DNA from: Devosia sp. Root436
GTDB taxonomy: Bacteria; Pseudomonadota; Alphaproteobacteria; Rhizobiales; Devosiaceae
Length of the DNA: 64,000 nt
Direction: 5' to 3'
NCBI RefSeq assembly: GCF_001426345.1
Contig: NZ_LMEM01000010.1
Coordinates: forward strand, 112,774 to 176,773
The translations under genes and the position numbers were made by a program. Position 1 is the stretch's first letter. Every line of letters begins with the position of its first letter. Under the pieces are notes generated by a model. That model did not search any database. It saw only the letters and a list, made by a program, of their open reading frames with translations, and was not told the DNA's origin. Below, piece by piece: positions 52,767 through 62,130 of this stretch.

Positions 52767-53918
52767 ATGGCAGACAGGCGGCTCGGACTCATCATGCACG
52801 GGGTCACCGGGCGCATGGGTTACAACCAGCATCTGGTGCGCTCGATCCTGGCGATCCGCGACCAGGGCGGCGTTGTGCTGTCCAACGGCGACCGCCTGGT
52901 GGTGGACCCGATCATCGTCGGCCGCGATGCCGACAAGATCGAGCGCCTGGCCAAAAAGCACGATATCAAGCGCTGGAGCAGCGACCTCGACGCCGCGCTC
53001 GCCAACCCCGACGACACCGTGTTCTTCGATGCCGGCACCACGCTGATGCGGGCCAGCCTGCTGGAACGCGCCTTGGCCGCCGGCAAGCATGTCTATTGCG
53101 AGAAGCCGACTTCCGATTCCCTCGACGTGGCCCTCAACCTCGCCAAGACCGCCCGCGCCTCCGGCCTCAAGCATGGCGTGGTGCAGGACAAGCTGTTTTT
53201 GCCCGGTCTGCTCAAGCTCAAGATGCTCCGCGACTCCGGCTTTTTCGGCAAGATCCTCTCGGTGCGCGGCGAGTTCGGCTATTGGGTCTTCGAGGGCGAC
53301 TGGCAGCCGGCCCAGCGCCCCTCCTGGAATTATCGCAAGGCCGACGGCGGCGGCATCATCCTCGATATGCTCTGCCACTGGCGCTATGTGCTCGACAACC
53401 TGTTCGGCGAAGTGCAGGCCGTGTCCTGCCTGGGCGCCACCCATATCCCCGAGCGCGTCGACGAAAAGGGCGTTCCCTTCAAGGCCGATACGGACGATGC
53501 GGCCTATGCCACCTTCCAGCTCGAAGGCGGTATCGTCGCCCAGATCAATTCCTCCTGGGTCACCCGCGTTCGCCGCGACGATCTCGTCACCTTCCATGTC
53601 GATGGCACGCATGGATCGGCCGTGGCGGGCCTGCACAAATGCTGGAGCCAGCATCGCGTGAACACACCCAAGCCGGTGTGGAATCCCGACCAGCCGCAGA
53701 CCATGAATTTCTTCAACGATTGGGAAGAAGTGCCGGATAACTGGCCGGCGCAGAACGGCTTCAAGGCGCAATGGGAAATGTTCCTGCGCCACGTCGCCGA
53801 GGACGCGCCCTGGGAATATGGCCTCGAAGCCGGCGCCAAGGGCGTGCAGCTGGCCGAACTCGGCCTCAAGAGCTGGGCCGAACGCCGCTGGCTCGACGTG
53901 CCGAAGCTGGAATTCTAG
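52767..53918 (+). CDS. Gfo/Idh/MocA-family oxidoreductase C
   Basis: Dehydrogenase of 383 residues. The ATG at 52767 follows GGGAGGT. The Rossmann start RLGLIMHGVTGRMGYNQHLV is unusual (GVTGRMG, as in dihydrodipicolinate-reductase-like proteins), and the lysine motif is GKHVYCEKPTSDSLDVALNL. GGGIILDMLCHWRYVLDNLF carries the active-site His of the C-terminal domain. It is the first gene of an operon with a DUF993 protein and a sugar isomerase, so it probably starts oxidation of a sugar or sugar acid. Confidence 0.9.
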   Translation: MADRRLGLIMHGVTGRMGYNQHLVRSILAIRDQGGVVLSNGDRLVVDPIIVGRDADKIERLAKKHDIKRWSSDLDAALANPDDTVFFDAGTTLMRASLLERALAAGKHVYCEKPTSDSLDVALNLAKTARASGLKHGVVQDKLFLPGLLKLKMLRDSGFFGKILSVRGEFGYWVFEGDWQPAQRPSWNYRKADGGGIILDMLCHWRYVLDNLFGEVQAVSCLGATHIPERVDEKGVPFKADTDDAAYATFQLEGGIVAQINSSWVTRVRRDDLVTFHVDGTHGSAVAGLHKCWSQHRVNTPKPVWNPDQPQTMNFFNDWEEVPDNWPAQNGFKAQWEMFLRHVAEDAPWEYGLEAGAKGVQLAELGLKSWAERRWLDVPKLEF

Positions 53919-53940
53919 TCGCCGGTTCACGCACCCACAG

Positions 53941-54041
53941 TGTCATTCCGGCGCAGGCCGGAATCCATCCTGAGATATTTCCACACTCGGTGAGCGTTGA
54001 TCGACCTCAGGATGGACCCCGGCCTGCGCCGGGGTGACATT
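53941..54041. repeat. Intergenic inverted repeat, CCGGCGCAGGCCGG type
   Basis: GTCATTCCGGCGCAGGCCGG and ATCCATCCTGAG on the left, mirrored by CTCAGGATGGA and CCGGCCTGCGCCGGGGTGAC on the right. It lies between the oxidoreductase and DUF993 genes, and belongs to a repeat type that is common in proteobacterial genomes. Confidence 0.75.
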
Positions 54042-54073
54042 CGAATTTGTTGAGGCTTTTGAGGAAGTCGAAC

Positions 54074-55246
54074 ATGCCCACCATCAATCTGCCCAATCCC
54101 GACCGGACCATCACGCTCTATACGCTGACCGGCATCCCGATCCCCTTCGTCAAGCACAAGGCGAGCGACTTCAATCGCATCGCCTATGCCGCCGCCCATG
54201 TCGTGGCTGACCCGCTGGCCAGCAACGATCCCTGGCTCACCCCCGCCATCGATTGGGACACCACCCTCAAATTCCGCCATCGCCTGTGGGATCTCGGCCT
54301 CGGCGTCGCCGAAGCCATGGATACCGCCCAGCGCGGCATGGGCCTGACCTGGACCGAGGCGCAGGAGCTGATCCGCCGCGCCCAGGCCGAAGCCCGCACC
54401 CGTACCGATAGCCTCATCGCCTATGGCGCCGGCACCGATCACCTGGCTCCCGGCCCCGATGTCACCATTGACGACATCATCCGCGCCTATGAGGAGCAGG
54501 TCGGCTTCGTCGAAGCCCAGGGCGGCCGCGTCATTCTCATGGCATCGCGTGCCCTCGCCGCGGCGGCCAGGTCGCCGGACGATTATGCGCGCGTCTATGG
54601 CCGCATCCTGAGCCAGGTGAAGCGGCCTGTGATCATGCACTGGCTGGGCGAGATGTTCGATCCGGCCTTGCAGGGCTATTGGGGCAATATCGACCACGAC
54701 AAGGCGATGGATGTCTGCCTCGACGTCATCGCGGCCAATGCGGGAAATGTCGACGGCATCAAGATTTCGCTGCTGTCGGCGGAGAAGGAAATCGCCATGC
54801 GCCGCCGCCTGCCGGCTTCGGTGAAAATGTACACTGGCGACGACTTCAACTATGCCGAGCTCATCGCCGGCGACGATCAGGGCTATAGCCACGCCCTGCT
54901 CGGCATTTTCGACGCCATTGCGCCAGCCGCCTCGGCCGGGCTCGCGGCACTCGGCAAGGGCAACACACAAGAATTCTTCGACCTGCTCGAACCCACCGTG
55001 CCGCTCAGCCGCCACATCTTCGCGGCGCCGACCCGCTTCTACAAGACGGGCGTGGTATTCCTCGCCTATCTCAACGGGCTGCAGGACCATTTCCAGATGG
55101 TGGGCGGGCAGCAATCGACCCGCTCGGTGCAGCATCTGAGCGAGCTGTTCCGCCTTGCGGATAAAGCCCGAGTCTTGAGTGACCCCGAATTGGCCGTTTC
55201 GCGCATGAATGCGGTGCTCAACGTCAACAGTGTGCGAACCAAATGA
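54074..55246 (+). CDS. DUF993 protein (dihydrodipicolinate-synthase-like aldolase fold)
   Basis: Protein of 390 residues from the ATG at 54074. Segments GAGTDHLAPGPDVTIDDIIRAYEEQVGFVE, GGRVILMASRALAAAA, KRPVIMHWLGEMFDPALQGYWG-type and GNVDGIKISLLSAEKEIAMR match proteins annotated DUF993, distantly related to the DapA/NanA aldolases. The Lys in DGIKIS is a candidate Schiff-base residue. Between a dehydrogenase and an isomerase, cleavage of a keto-sugar-acid intermediate is plausible. It ends in an ATGA overlap with the isomerase gene. Confidence 0.85.
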   Translation: MPTINLPNPDRTITLYTLTGIPIPFVKHKASDFNRIAYAAAHVVADPLASNDPWLTPAIDWDTTLKFRHRLWDLGLGVAEAMDTAQRGMGLTWTEAQELIRRAQAEARTRTDSLIAYGAGTDHLAPGPDVTIDDIIRAYEEQVGFVEAQGGRVILMASRALAAAARSPDDYARVYGRILSQVKRPVIMHWLGEMFDPALQGYWGNIDHDKAMDVCLDVIAANAGNVDGIKISLLSAEKEIAMRRRLPASVKMYTGDDFNYAELIAGDDQGYSHALLGIFDAIAPAASAGLAALGKGNTQEFFDLLEPTVPLSRHIFAAPTRFYKTGVVFLAYLNGLQDHFQMVGGQQSTRSVQHLSELFRLADKARVLSDPELAVSRMNAVLNVNSVRTK

Positions 55247-56067
55247 CCCAACGTGCTATCTCGCTGAACCTGGCCACGACGCGCCAGGTCTGGGGCTTTG
55301 CCGAAGCCGTGGATGGGTGCCTGCGGGCCGGCATCACCGGCATTTCGCCCTGGCGCGACCAGATCGCGGCCATCGGTCTCGACGAGGCGGCGCGCATCGT
55401 CAAGGCCAACGGGTTGCAGGTCACCGGCGTCTGCCGCGGCGGCATGTTCCCGGCGGAAACGGCCGCCGGGCGGCAGGCCAATATCGATGATAACCTGCGC
55501 GCCATCGACGAAGCGGCGGCGCTCAATGCCGATTGCATCGTGCTGGTAGTGGGCGGATTGCCGGGCAGTTCCAGGGACTTGCCGGGCGCCCGCCAGATGG
55601 TGACCGATGGCATTGCCGCCATGCTGCCGCATGCCCGCGCCTCGGGGATAAAGATCGCCATCGAGCCGCTGCATCCCATGTATGCCGCCGACCGGGCCTG
55701 CGTGAACACCATCGACCAGGCGCTCGACATCTGCGAGACGCTGGGCGAAACCGTCGGCGTCGCCGTCGACGTCTATCATGTCTGGTGGGATCCGCGGCTG
55801 GCCCAGGCCATTGCCCGCGCCGGCCGCATGAAGCGCATTTTCGCCCACCACATCTGCGACTGGCTGGTCCCGACCAGGGACATGCTGCTCGACCGCGGCA
55901 TGATGGGCGACGGCGTCATCGACCTCCCCGCGATCCGCAAAATGATCGAGGATGCAGGCTTTTTCGGGCCCCAGGAGGTCGAGATTTTCAGCCAGGACAA
56001 TTGGTGGAAGCGCCCCGGCGACGAGGTTCTCGCCACCATCAAGGAGCGCGTGGCCACAGTGTGCTAG
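55243..56067 (+). CDS. Sugar phosphate isomerase/epimerase (xylose-isomerase-like TIM barrel)
   Basis: TIM-barrel protein of 274 residues of the AP-endonuclease-2 superfamily. Likely metal ligands are Glu in KIAIEPLHPMYAADR, Asp and His in VAVDVYHVWWDP, His in IFAHHICDW and Glu in PQEVEIFSQ. Relatives include hydroxypyruvate isomerase, tagatose epimerase and keto-glycoside lyases. It is translationally coupled to the DUF993 gene. Confidence 0.9.
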   Translation: MTQRAISLNLATTRQVWGFAEAVDGCLRAGITGISPWRDQIAAIGLDEAARIVKANGLQVTGVCRGGMFPAETAAGRQANIDDNLRAIDEAAALNADCIVLVVGGLPGSSRDLPGARQMVTDGIAAMLPHARASGIKIAIEPLHPMYAADRACVNTIDQALDICETLGETVGVAVDVYHVWWDPRLAQAIARAGRMKRIFAHHICDWLVPTRDMLLDRGMMGDGVIDLPAIRKMIEDAGFFGPQEVEIFSQDNWWKRPGDEVLATIKERVATVC

Positions 56068-56090
56068 GCCGACATCTTGCGCTGAACGCA

Positions 56091-56244
56091 GGCTCCCTCT
56101 CCCCTGAGGGGAGAGGGTGGGGCGAGGGGTTCAGCGCCGGTGAGAGACGGGAGCCTGACCCGGACCTGAACCCCTCACCCGCCCCGGAGCCTGCCCTCGT
56201 GCGCGAAGCGACACGGCGGGCGACCGCTCCCCAGGGCGAGGTGA
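56091..56244. repeat. Intergenic palindromic element, family B copy 4
   Basis: Between the convergent isomerase and DUF2147 genes: CTCCCTCTCCCCTGAGGGGA, GGGGCGAGGGGTTCAGCG, CTGAACCCCTCACCCGCCCC, then a degenerate right end with CTCCCCAGGGCGAGGTGA. The right half has diverged from the other copies. Confidence 0.8.
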
Positions 56245-56256
56245 CTCAAACACCCG

Positions 56257-56640
56257 CTACGTCCGCGTATAGGTCAGCGTCTGGCAGAAGATGCCGCCGC
56301 GGCAGCCCTGGATATCGATGGTGTCGGGGCTGGTCATGGTCACCGTCGCCGCGGCACTGATGCCACCGGCTTCGAGTTCGCCCTTCCACTGGTTGGGCGC
56401 AACCTGCTTGGCCTGCATCACCTGCTTGCCGACAAAGGCCAGGTTTTCCTCGGTGGCCGATTTCCCCTCGAGATTGGTCAGAACACCGCATAGAGCCGTG
56501 CCATCGCCGCAGAGCGAGAAATCGAACGAGGTGCCATAGCTGTCAACGAAAGTGCCGTCCGGCGTGGCCGTGGCGGCAAAAACCGGAATGGCAGTCGCGG
56601 CGCATAGCGCGCCAATGGCAAGAATCTTCTGAATACGCAT
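56257..56640 (-). CDS. DUF2147-like exported protein
   Basis: Small secreted protein of 127 residues. The ATG at 56640 follows GTGGAGATACCC and opens a signal peptide (MRIQKILAIGALCAATAIPV, cut after FAA). The mature part has GTALCGVLTNLEGKSA and NQWKGELEAGG, in the pattern of DUF2147 proteins, which are periplasmic and of unknown function. Four cysteines could form disulfides. It stands alone. Confidence 0.75.
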   Translation of the reverse strand: MRIQKILAIGALCAATAIPVFAATATPDGTFVDSYGTSFDFSLCGDGTALCGVLTNLEGKSATEENLAFVGKQVMQAKQVAPNQWKGELEAGGISAAATVTMTSPDTIDIQGCRGGIFCQTLTYTRT

Positions 56641-56747
56641 GGGTATCTCCACGCGACTACACCCGCCCGGGCCGCCGCTATTTCATGATTGATATATGGC
56701 CAACGCCAACCGCCCGGAAGGGTTGCGTTAACCGCGTCAATCGTGAC

Positions 56748-57941
56748 CTAGCGCCGAAATGTGGCAGCAATTTCGATGTGGGTGGATTGAGTAAACTGAT
56801 CCACCGCCACAAGGTCGCTCATGGCGTAGCCGCCGGCGATGAGAATGGCTGCGTCACGGGCAAAGGTCCGGCTATCGCAGGCCACCATGACCACGGTCCG
56901 GACCTTGGAAGTGGCCAGTTCCCTGACCTGCGCCTCGGCCCCGGCCCGCGGCGGATCGAGCACCACGGCCTCATAGGGCAGCTCGAACCGGGTCAGGGGA
57001 TCGCGAAACAGGTCGCGCGCCTTGGCCGTCACCTCGCGCAGGCCCTTGGTGAAGCGCCGCGCCTTGTCGAGCGCGGCAATGCCGGCTTTGTCGCTGTCGG
57101 CGGCAAAGACCGGCCGTTGCTCGGCCAGCCGCAGGGCGAAGGGGCCGACGCCGCAGAACAGGTCGGCCACGGTCTTGGCCTTGCCAACGGCAGCGATCAC
57201 ATAGTCCGCCAGGGCATGTTCCGCCGCTTCCGTGGCCTGGAGGAAACTGCCGATCGGCAGCTCCACGCGGGCCCTGCCCATCTCGATCACCGGCGCCTGG
57301 GCCTGCAGCACCATTTCGCCATTGAGCGCCAGCCGGGCCAGCCGGAACCGGCTCACCAGCGGCGCAACGCGATCGGCGCGGGCCTGCTTCTTCTCGGTGC
57401 GGATGGCGACATCGAGCCCGCTCAGCGTAGCGGTAAAACTCACATCGGCCTCGCCCAAAACCTGCATCACCGCACGGGCAATGTCGGGCGCCCTGGCCAG
57501 GCCCGGCGCCAGGATGGGGCAGGCATCGATATCATGCACGTCATGGCTGCGCAGCCGCATATAGCCGGCGCCTTCCCGCCGGGCATGCAGGGTCGCCCGG
57601 CGCCGCCCCGCGCCCGCGGCATCGATGAAGCGGGACACCTTGTGGTCGATACCGGCAAAATGCAGCGGCGTTTCCACCAGCCCGATCTTGAAGGCCTCGT
57701 AGCTCGGCCGATCCATATGCTGCAGCTGGCAGCCGCCGCAGGCGCCAAAATGCGGGCAGAACGGCTCGACGCGATTGGCGGCCGGGGTGACCACAGCAAG
57801 CAGCGTGCCGCGCTCGCCCTCGGCGTCGATCTCCACCATCTCGCCGGGCAGCGCCAGCGGCACGAAGAGTTTGCGGCCGTCGATTTCGACAACACCCTCG
57901 CCCTTGTGGCCGAGGCTGGAAATGGTAGCGGTGATGGTCAT
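56748..57941 (-). CDS. Class I SAM-dependent rRNA (uracil-5-)-methyltransferase, RlmD/RumA-like
   Basis: Methylates a uracil in 23S rRNA (or tRNA in some members). The 397-residue protein starts with a small TRAM-like domain, then the Fe-S cysteines CPHFGACGGCQLQH with a fourth Cys in DACPILAP. The methyltransferase core has VADLFCGVGPFALRLAE for SAM, LDPPRAGAEAQVREL and the nucleophile region VACDSRTFARD. It cannot be assigned to RlmC, RlmD or TrmA from sequence alone. Confidence 0.92.
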   Translation of the reverse strand: MTITATISSLGHKGEGVVEIDGRKLFVPLALPGEMVEIDAEGERGTLLAVVTPAANRVEPFCPHFGACGGCQLQHMDRPSYEAFKIGLVETPLHFAGIDHKVSRFIDAAGAGRRRATLHARREGAGYMRLRSHDVHDIDACPILAPGLARAPDIARAVMQVLGEADVSFTATLSGLDVAIRTEKKQARADRVAPLVSRFRLARLALNGEMVLQAQAPVIEMGRARVELPIGSFLQATEAAEHALADYVIAAVGKAKTVADLFCGVGPFALRLAEQRPVFAADSDKAGIAALDKARRFTKGLREVTAKARDLFRDPLTRFELPYEAVVLDPPRAGAEAQVRELATSKVRTVVMVACDSRTFARDAAILIAGGYAMSDLVAVDQFTQSTHIEIAATFRR

Positions 57942-58004
57942 TGATATCCGGGGGCTTGCTGGGGTTCAGTAGCCGTTTTGTGTCGGAAGGTCACCCATCC
58001 TGTT

Positions 58005-58118
58005 CCTCTCCCCGTCGGGGAGAGGTGGCTCGGCGCAGCCGAGTCGGTGAGGGGGCTTCTGCGGCCAACCACAGCACCCCCTCATCCGGCGCTAAGCGCC
58101 ACCCCGATGGGGAGAAGA
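58005..58118. repeat. Intergenic palindromic element, family C
   Basis: TTCCTCTCCCCGTCGGGGAG on the left and CCCCGATGGGGAGAAG on the right. Inside are GGCTCGGCGCAGCCGAG, a compact hairpin, and CGGCGCTAAGCGCC. It lies between the dehydrogenase and methyltransferase genes (same strand), just before the dehydrogenase stop region. Confidence 0.75.
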
Positions 58119-58129
58119 ATATAAGAGCG

Positions 58130-61009
58130 CTATGGCCGGCTCGCCCATTCCAGCAGGCTCGCCAGCCCCACAAACGGCACCCCGGCATGTTCACTCAGCC
58201 CCGAGGCGCAGGTGCTGACCGTCGACACGCCCAGCGTGCAGCCGGCAGGAATATCCCCTTTGGCAAACCGCGTGGCGTGTTTGTTCAGCTCCGGAAAAAA
58301 CAGCCCCTTGTCGCCGGCATAGCCGCAGCAGGTGACCGATGACAGCACGGCGATCTGGTCGGCGCAGGCACTTGCGATGGCCTCGGTCATCGGCTGTTCG
58401 GCGAGGCGCTGGGCCGAGCAATTGTGATGCACGGCAACGACCGGCAGCTTCTGGGTGATGGTCAATCGCGGCAGCACCTGGCTGAGCAGGAACTGGCTGG
58501 AATCCAGCACCGGTGCATCGCCGGGGAATTCGCGCAGATGCTTGGCGCAGGTGGAGGCATCGGTGACGACACTCAGCCGTCCAGCGTCGCTGAGAGCCGA
58601 CAATTCGCGCTTCAGTGCAGTACCGACTTCGGCAGCCTGCTCGGGAAAGCCTTTGGACTGGAATGGCTGGCCGCAGCATTGCCCATTGAGATGGTCGGGC
58701 ACGATGACATCGAAGCCGGCCCGCTCGAGCAGCGCCAGCATGGCCTCGGGCGCATCAAGCAGGTCATGCTCGCTTTTCGGGGCGCCGAACATGCGCGTGG
58801 CGCAACTGGGGAAATAGACGATGGACTGGCGCAGGCTCTGTCGGCTGGTTTTGGCTTTGGGTGAGCCCGGACCATGCCGCAATGACCGCGAGACGCGCGG
58901 CACCCGGTCGCCGGTGAGGCGGCGGGCCGTATCGGTGATGGCTTCGACGGCCGGCGCAGGGATGATCGCCCTTGCCGCATCGGCCAGCGCCACGCCGCCG
59001 CGCATCATGGTCTCGACCGCGCCGCGGTGATCGGCGGCGAAGCCGGCGACGGCGCGGGCCGTGGCGCCGCGTCTTTGCCCGCGCTGGCCGATGATCATCG
59101 TGCCGGTCTCGATGCCCACCGGGCAGCGCAAGGAGCAGAGATTGCAGGCGGCGCAGGTATCGAGCCCGGCATATTGGAAATCGTCATCGAGGCGCTTGAG
59201 CCGCGCCGGGTCTTCGCCGCTGGCGCGCAGCCGTTCACGTTCGCGGGTGACGGCGATGCGCTGGCGCGGCGACAGCGTCATCTGGTGGCTGGGGCAGGCC
59301 GGTTCGCAGAAGCCGCATTCGATGCAGAGATCGACCAGCTCATCGGCCAGCGGCATGAGCTTGAGGTGCTTGATATGCACCTTGTCGTCGGGGTTGAGCA
59401 GCACGCCGGGATTGAGCAGGCCTTCGGGATCGAACAGGTCTTTTATCCGGTGCATCAGGCCATAGGCCTTGGCCCCCCATTCGGCTTCGACAAAGGGCGC
59501 GATGGCGCGGCCGGTGCCGTGTTCGGCCTTGAGCGAGCCGCCATATTGCACCGAGACGAGGGTGCTCAGCGCCCTGGAAAAAGCATCGAACTTTTCGGCC
59601 GAGCCGGGCTTGGAGAAATCGTCGCCCATCTGGAAATGCAGGTTCCCCGCCAGAGCGTGGCCGAAGATCACCGCATCCTGGTAGCCGTGTTGGTCGAGCA
59701 TGGCGCGCAGGTCGACCACGAAATCGGCCAGCCGCTCGATAGGCGCGGCCACGTCCTCGGTCAGCATGATGCTGCCCTTGGGGCGGGCGGCGCCGGCCGA
59801 GGCGAAGAAGCCCTTGCGGATGTCCCAGAGGGCATGGCTGCGATGGTCGTCGGTGGAAAAATCGACATGGGTGGCGCCGTGGCGGGACAACAGGTCCACG
59901 GCCTTGGCCACCTCCAGTTCGAGCGTCTCCGCATCGGGGGCGGTGACGTCGATCAGCACGGCGGGGGAATTGTCGGTCAGCCATGGCAGCAATGGCGCCA
60001 TGGGCGGCAGGTGTTCCACCGTGGCCAGGGCGCGGCGCTCGATATATTCGGCGGCGGTGACGCCGGTCGTCACCTGCACCCCGCCATTGGCCATTTCGAT
60101 AATGGCGCGGCCGGCCGATTGCGGATCGGGGAAGGGCACCAGGGCCGTGGACTTGAACGGGTGCTCGGGCACCGTATTGTAGGTGACTTCGGAGACGAAG
60201 CCGAGCGTGCCCTCCGAGCCCACCATCAGGTGGATGAGGATATCGAGCGGGTCGTGATAGTCGACCAGCGCATTGAGCGAATAGCCGACCGTATTCTTGA
60301 TGCGATATTTGTGGCGGATCAAGGCCACGAGATCGGCATCATCCATCACCTCGTGATGCAGCCGATGCAGCCCCTCCAGCATCGCCGCATGGCTGGCGCG
60401 GAAAGTGTCCCGGCTTGCCGCATCGCCGCTGTCGAGCATGGTGCCATCGGTCAGCACGATGCGCAGCCGGGCCATGGTGTGATAGGTATTCTGCGCCACG
60501 CCGCAGCACATGCCGGACGAATTGTTGTTGACCACGCCGCCGATCTTGCAGGTGGCCTGGCTTGCCGGATCGGGCCCGATCTTGCGGTTGAACGGCTTCA
60601 GCGCCTTGTTGGCATTGGCGACGATGATGGCCGGCCCCAGCGTGACCTGCTCGGCGCCGGGATGGATGTCCAGCTTGCGCCAGCCATCGCCCAGCACGGC
60701 CAGCACGCCATCGGTCACGGCCTGGCCGGAGAGCGAGGTTCCCGCCGCGCGAAAGGTGATCGGCAGGCCCTCGGCACGGGCCGCGGCCATCACGGCGCGC
60801 ACTTCGTCCTCGGAATTGATGAAGACCACCACGGCTGGAATCAGCCGGTAGGAGCTGGCATCGCCGCTCCAGGCATAGGTCATCAGCGGGTCGGTATGAA
60901 TGCGCCCGCGCACCCGGCCCTTGAGGCGGGCGGCGACGCGCTCACCGGCTTCCTGCCGGTCGGGCGCGGGTTGCGGGGCAGAGTTGGGGAGGGTGTTGGC
61001 TTGCTGCAT
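58130..61009 (-). CDS. FAD/Fe-S D-2-hydroxyacid dehydrogenase (YdiJ-like, GlcD-GlpC fusion)
   Basis: Large two-part oxidoreductase of 959 residues. The N-terminal FAD-binding (PCMH) domain has ITFRAAGTSLSGQAV, and KIGGVVNNNSSGMCCG covers the FAD pocket; VGSEGTLGFVSEVTY follows. The C-terminal part carries two ferredoxin clusters, CIECGFCEPACPS and CAACNLCSLRCPVG, and a GlpC-like cysteine-rich domain (CCGQPFQSKGF, HHNCSAQRL, CCGYAGDKG). The layout matches E. coli YdiJ and D-lactate/D-2-hydroxyglutarate dehydrogenases feeding electrons to quinone. The ATG at 61009 is preferred over TTG at 61015. Confidence 0.9.
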   Translation of the reverse strand: MQQANTLPNSAPQPAPDRQEAGERVAARLKGRVRGRIHTDPLMTYAWSGDASSYRLIPAVVVFINSEDEVRAVMAAARAEGLPITFRAAGTSLSGQAVTDGVLAVLGDGWRKLDIHPGAEQVTLGPAIIVANANKALKPFNRKIGPDPASQATCKIGGVVNNNSSGMCCGVAQNTYHTMARLRIVLTDGTMLDSGDAASRDTFRASHAAMLEGLHRLHHEVMDDADLVALIRHKYRIKNTVGYSLNALVDYHDPLDILIHLMVGSEGTLGFVSEVTYNTVPEHPFKSTALVPFPDPQSAGRAIIEMANGGVQVTTGVTAAEYIERRALATVEHLPPMAPLLPWLTDNSPAVLIDVTAPDAETLELEVAKAVDLLSRHGATHVDFSTDDHRSHALWDIRKGFFASAGAARPKGSIMLTEDVAAPIERLADFVVDLRAMLDQHGYQDAVIFGHALAGNLHFQMGDDFSKPGSAEKFDAFSRALSTLVSVQYGGSLKAEHGTGRAIAPFVEAEWGAKAYGLMHRIKDLFDPEGLLNPGVLLNPDDKVHIKHLKLMPLADELVDLCIECGFCEPACPSHQMTLSPRQRIAVTRERERLRASGEDPARLKRLDDDFQYAGLDTCAACNLCSLRCPVGIETGTMIIGQRGQRRGATARAVAGFAADHRGAVETMMRGGVALADAARAIIPAPAVEAITDTARRLTGDRVPRVSRSLRHGPGSPKAKTSRQSLRQSIVYFPSCATRMFGAPKSEHDLLDAPEAMLALLERAGFDVIVPDHLNGQCCGQPFQSKGFPEQAAEVGTALKRELSALSDAGRLSVVTDASTCAKHLREFPGDAPVLDSSQFLLSQVLPRLTITQKLPVVAVHHNCSAQRLAEQPMTEAIASACADQIAVLSSVTCCGYAGDKGLFFPELNKHATRFAKGDIPAGCTLGVSTVSTCASGLSEHAGVPFVGLASLLEWASRP

Positions 61010-61090
61010 GGCCAAGCACTAACATGTTAGCGCTTGGCAGCGAAAGGCCCTGCGGATGAAAGGCGGCGGTTTCCCGCCGCCCGTCCGGTT

Positions 61091-61140
61091 GTCGCGTTTC
61101 CGAACCGCAAAACCGTTTCCACTTTTGCTGGAAACGCTCC
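61091..61140. repeat. Rhizobial-type intergenic element with GTTTCCA/TGGAAAC
   Basis: AAAACCGTTTCCACTTTTGC followed by TGGAAACGCTCC: 7-bp mirror arms GTTTCCA and TGGAAAC. Very similar blocks are, to my knowledge, frequent between genes in Hyphomicrobiales. Confidence 0.55.
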
Positions 61141-61145
61141 GATGT

Positions 61146-61877
61146 TCAGATATCCACGTCGTCGTCGCCCAGCGCCTCGATCTCGGCGGCGGCGCGCTTG
61201 AGGATATCGGCAGCGTGGCGCTGCTGGTCCTCATTGCCCTTGCGCGCCTTCTTGATGGCGGCCTTGAGCGCGCGGCGGGCGTCGTTGAGTTCGGGCACCA
61301 CATCCCTGAGGTCGCGGTCGGCATCGGGTCCCGGACCCCAGCCGGGGCCGTGGCCGCGATGGGGCGGGCGATTGCCGAAATCGGGGCCGTCTTCGCGGTT
61401 GAACGGCCAATCGGCCTTGGCGAATTCGCGGAAGCGGTTCATCTGCTCGCCGGCCTTGGCCAAAAAGGCCAAAGTCGATTCGATCGAATCGCGGTTGTCG
61501 GCCAGATGCGCCCGGCCTTCTGCGGTGATGGTATAGAGCTTCTTGTTGCCATCGGCTTCCGAGGTAACGAAGCCAGCCTCCTCAAGGAAGGTCAGCGCCG
61601 GATAGACGATGCCGGGGCTCGGCGTGTAGAAGCCGGCCGATTTTTCCTCGACCGCCTTGATCAGGTCATAGCCGTGGCGCGGCTGCTGCTCGATCAGGTA
61701 GAGCGCGACCAGCCGCAGATCGCCCGAGGCGAGCATGCGCCCGACGCGCAGATTGCCGGCCATATTGCCCCAGCCTTCGCCGCTTTCGACGCCGGCAGCG
61801 AACCGCCCCCAGCCGCGACGCGCCATGGCTTCCATGCGGCGCCAGTTGGGTTCGCCGTTTCTCCAGTAACCACTCAT
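61146..61877 (-). CDS. PadR-family transcriptional regulator
   Basis: Regulator of 243 residues from the ATG at 61877. A Trp/Arg/Gly-rich head of about 50 residues precedes the PadR winged helix: LRLVALYLIEQQPRHGYDLI, KAVEEKSAGFYTPSPGIVYP, ALTFLEEAGFVTS. PadR proteins bind phenolics or other effectors and are usually autorepressed. The rear part is charged and includes a GHGPGWGPGPDADRD stretch. Two GATATATCTTAC sites upstream are the likely operators. Confidence 0.92.
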   Translation of the reverse strand: MSGYWRNGEPNWRRMEAMARRGWGRFAAGVESGEGWGNMAGNLRVGRMLASGDLRLVALYLIEQQPRHGYDLIKAVEEKSAGFYTPSPGIVYPALTFLEEAGFVTSEADGNKKLYTITAEGRAHLADNRDSIESTLAFLAKAGEQMNRFREFAKADWPFNREDGPDFGNRPPHRGHGPGWGPGPDADRDLRDVVPELNDARRALKAAIKKARKGNEDQQRHAADILKRAAAEIEALGDDDVDI

Positions 61878-61888
61878 GATGGGTCTCC

Positions 61889-61956
61889 GATATATCTTAC
61901 ATTGCATTGACGTGGGATATCGGCGCCGTCGGTGGCGATTTCAAGATATATCTTAC
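61889..61956. promoter_or_regulatory. Two GATATATCTTAC boxes, candidate PadR operators
   Basis: GATATATCTTAC occurs exactly at 61889-61900 and again at 61945-61956, 56 bases apart. The second lies in the perfect palindrome AAGATATATCTT (61943-61954). Both are AT-rich islands in GC-rich DNA, 12 and 68 bases upstream of the PadR start. Confidence 0.65.
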
Positions 61957-62130
61957 GATAGATTTTGAGCGGGTGTTTCCACAACGTGGGTGCGCGTGCA
62001 TCAAAAGCAGGCGCTCGACGCTGCGCAGGCGGCGAGAGGCCTTCGGTCAAGTCCGAGGGAACGGGGTGGGGGAAATGACGGGAGCAAGCAAAGGCCCCGG
62101 ACGATGTCCGAAGGCCTCAAGCAGCGAAGC

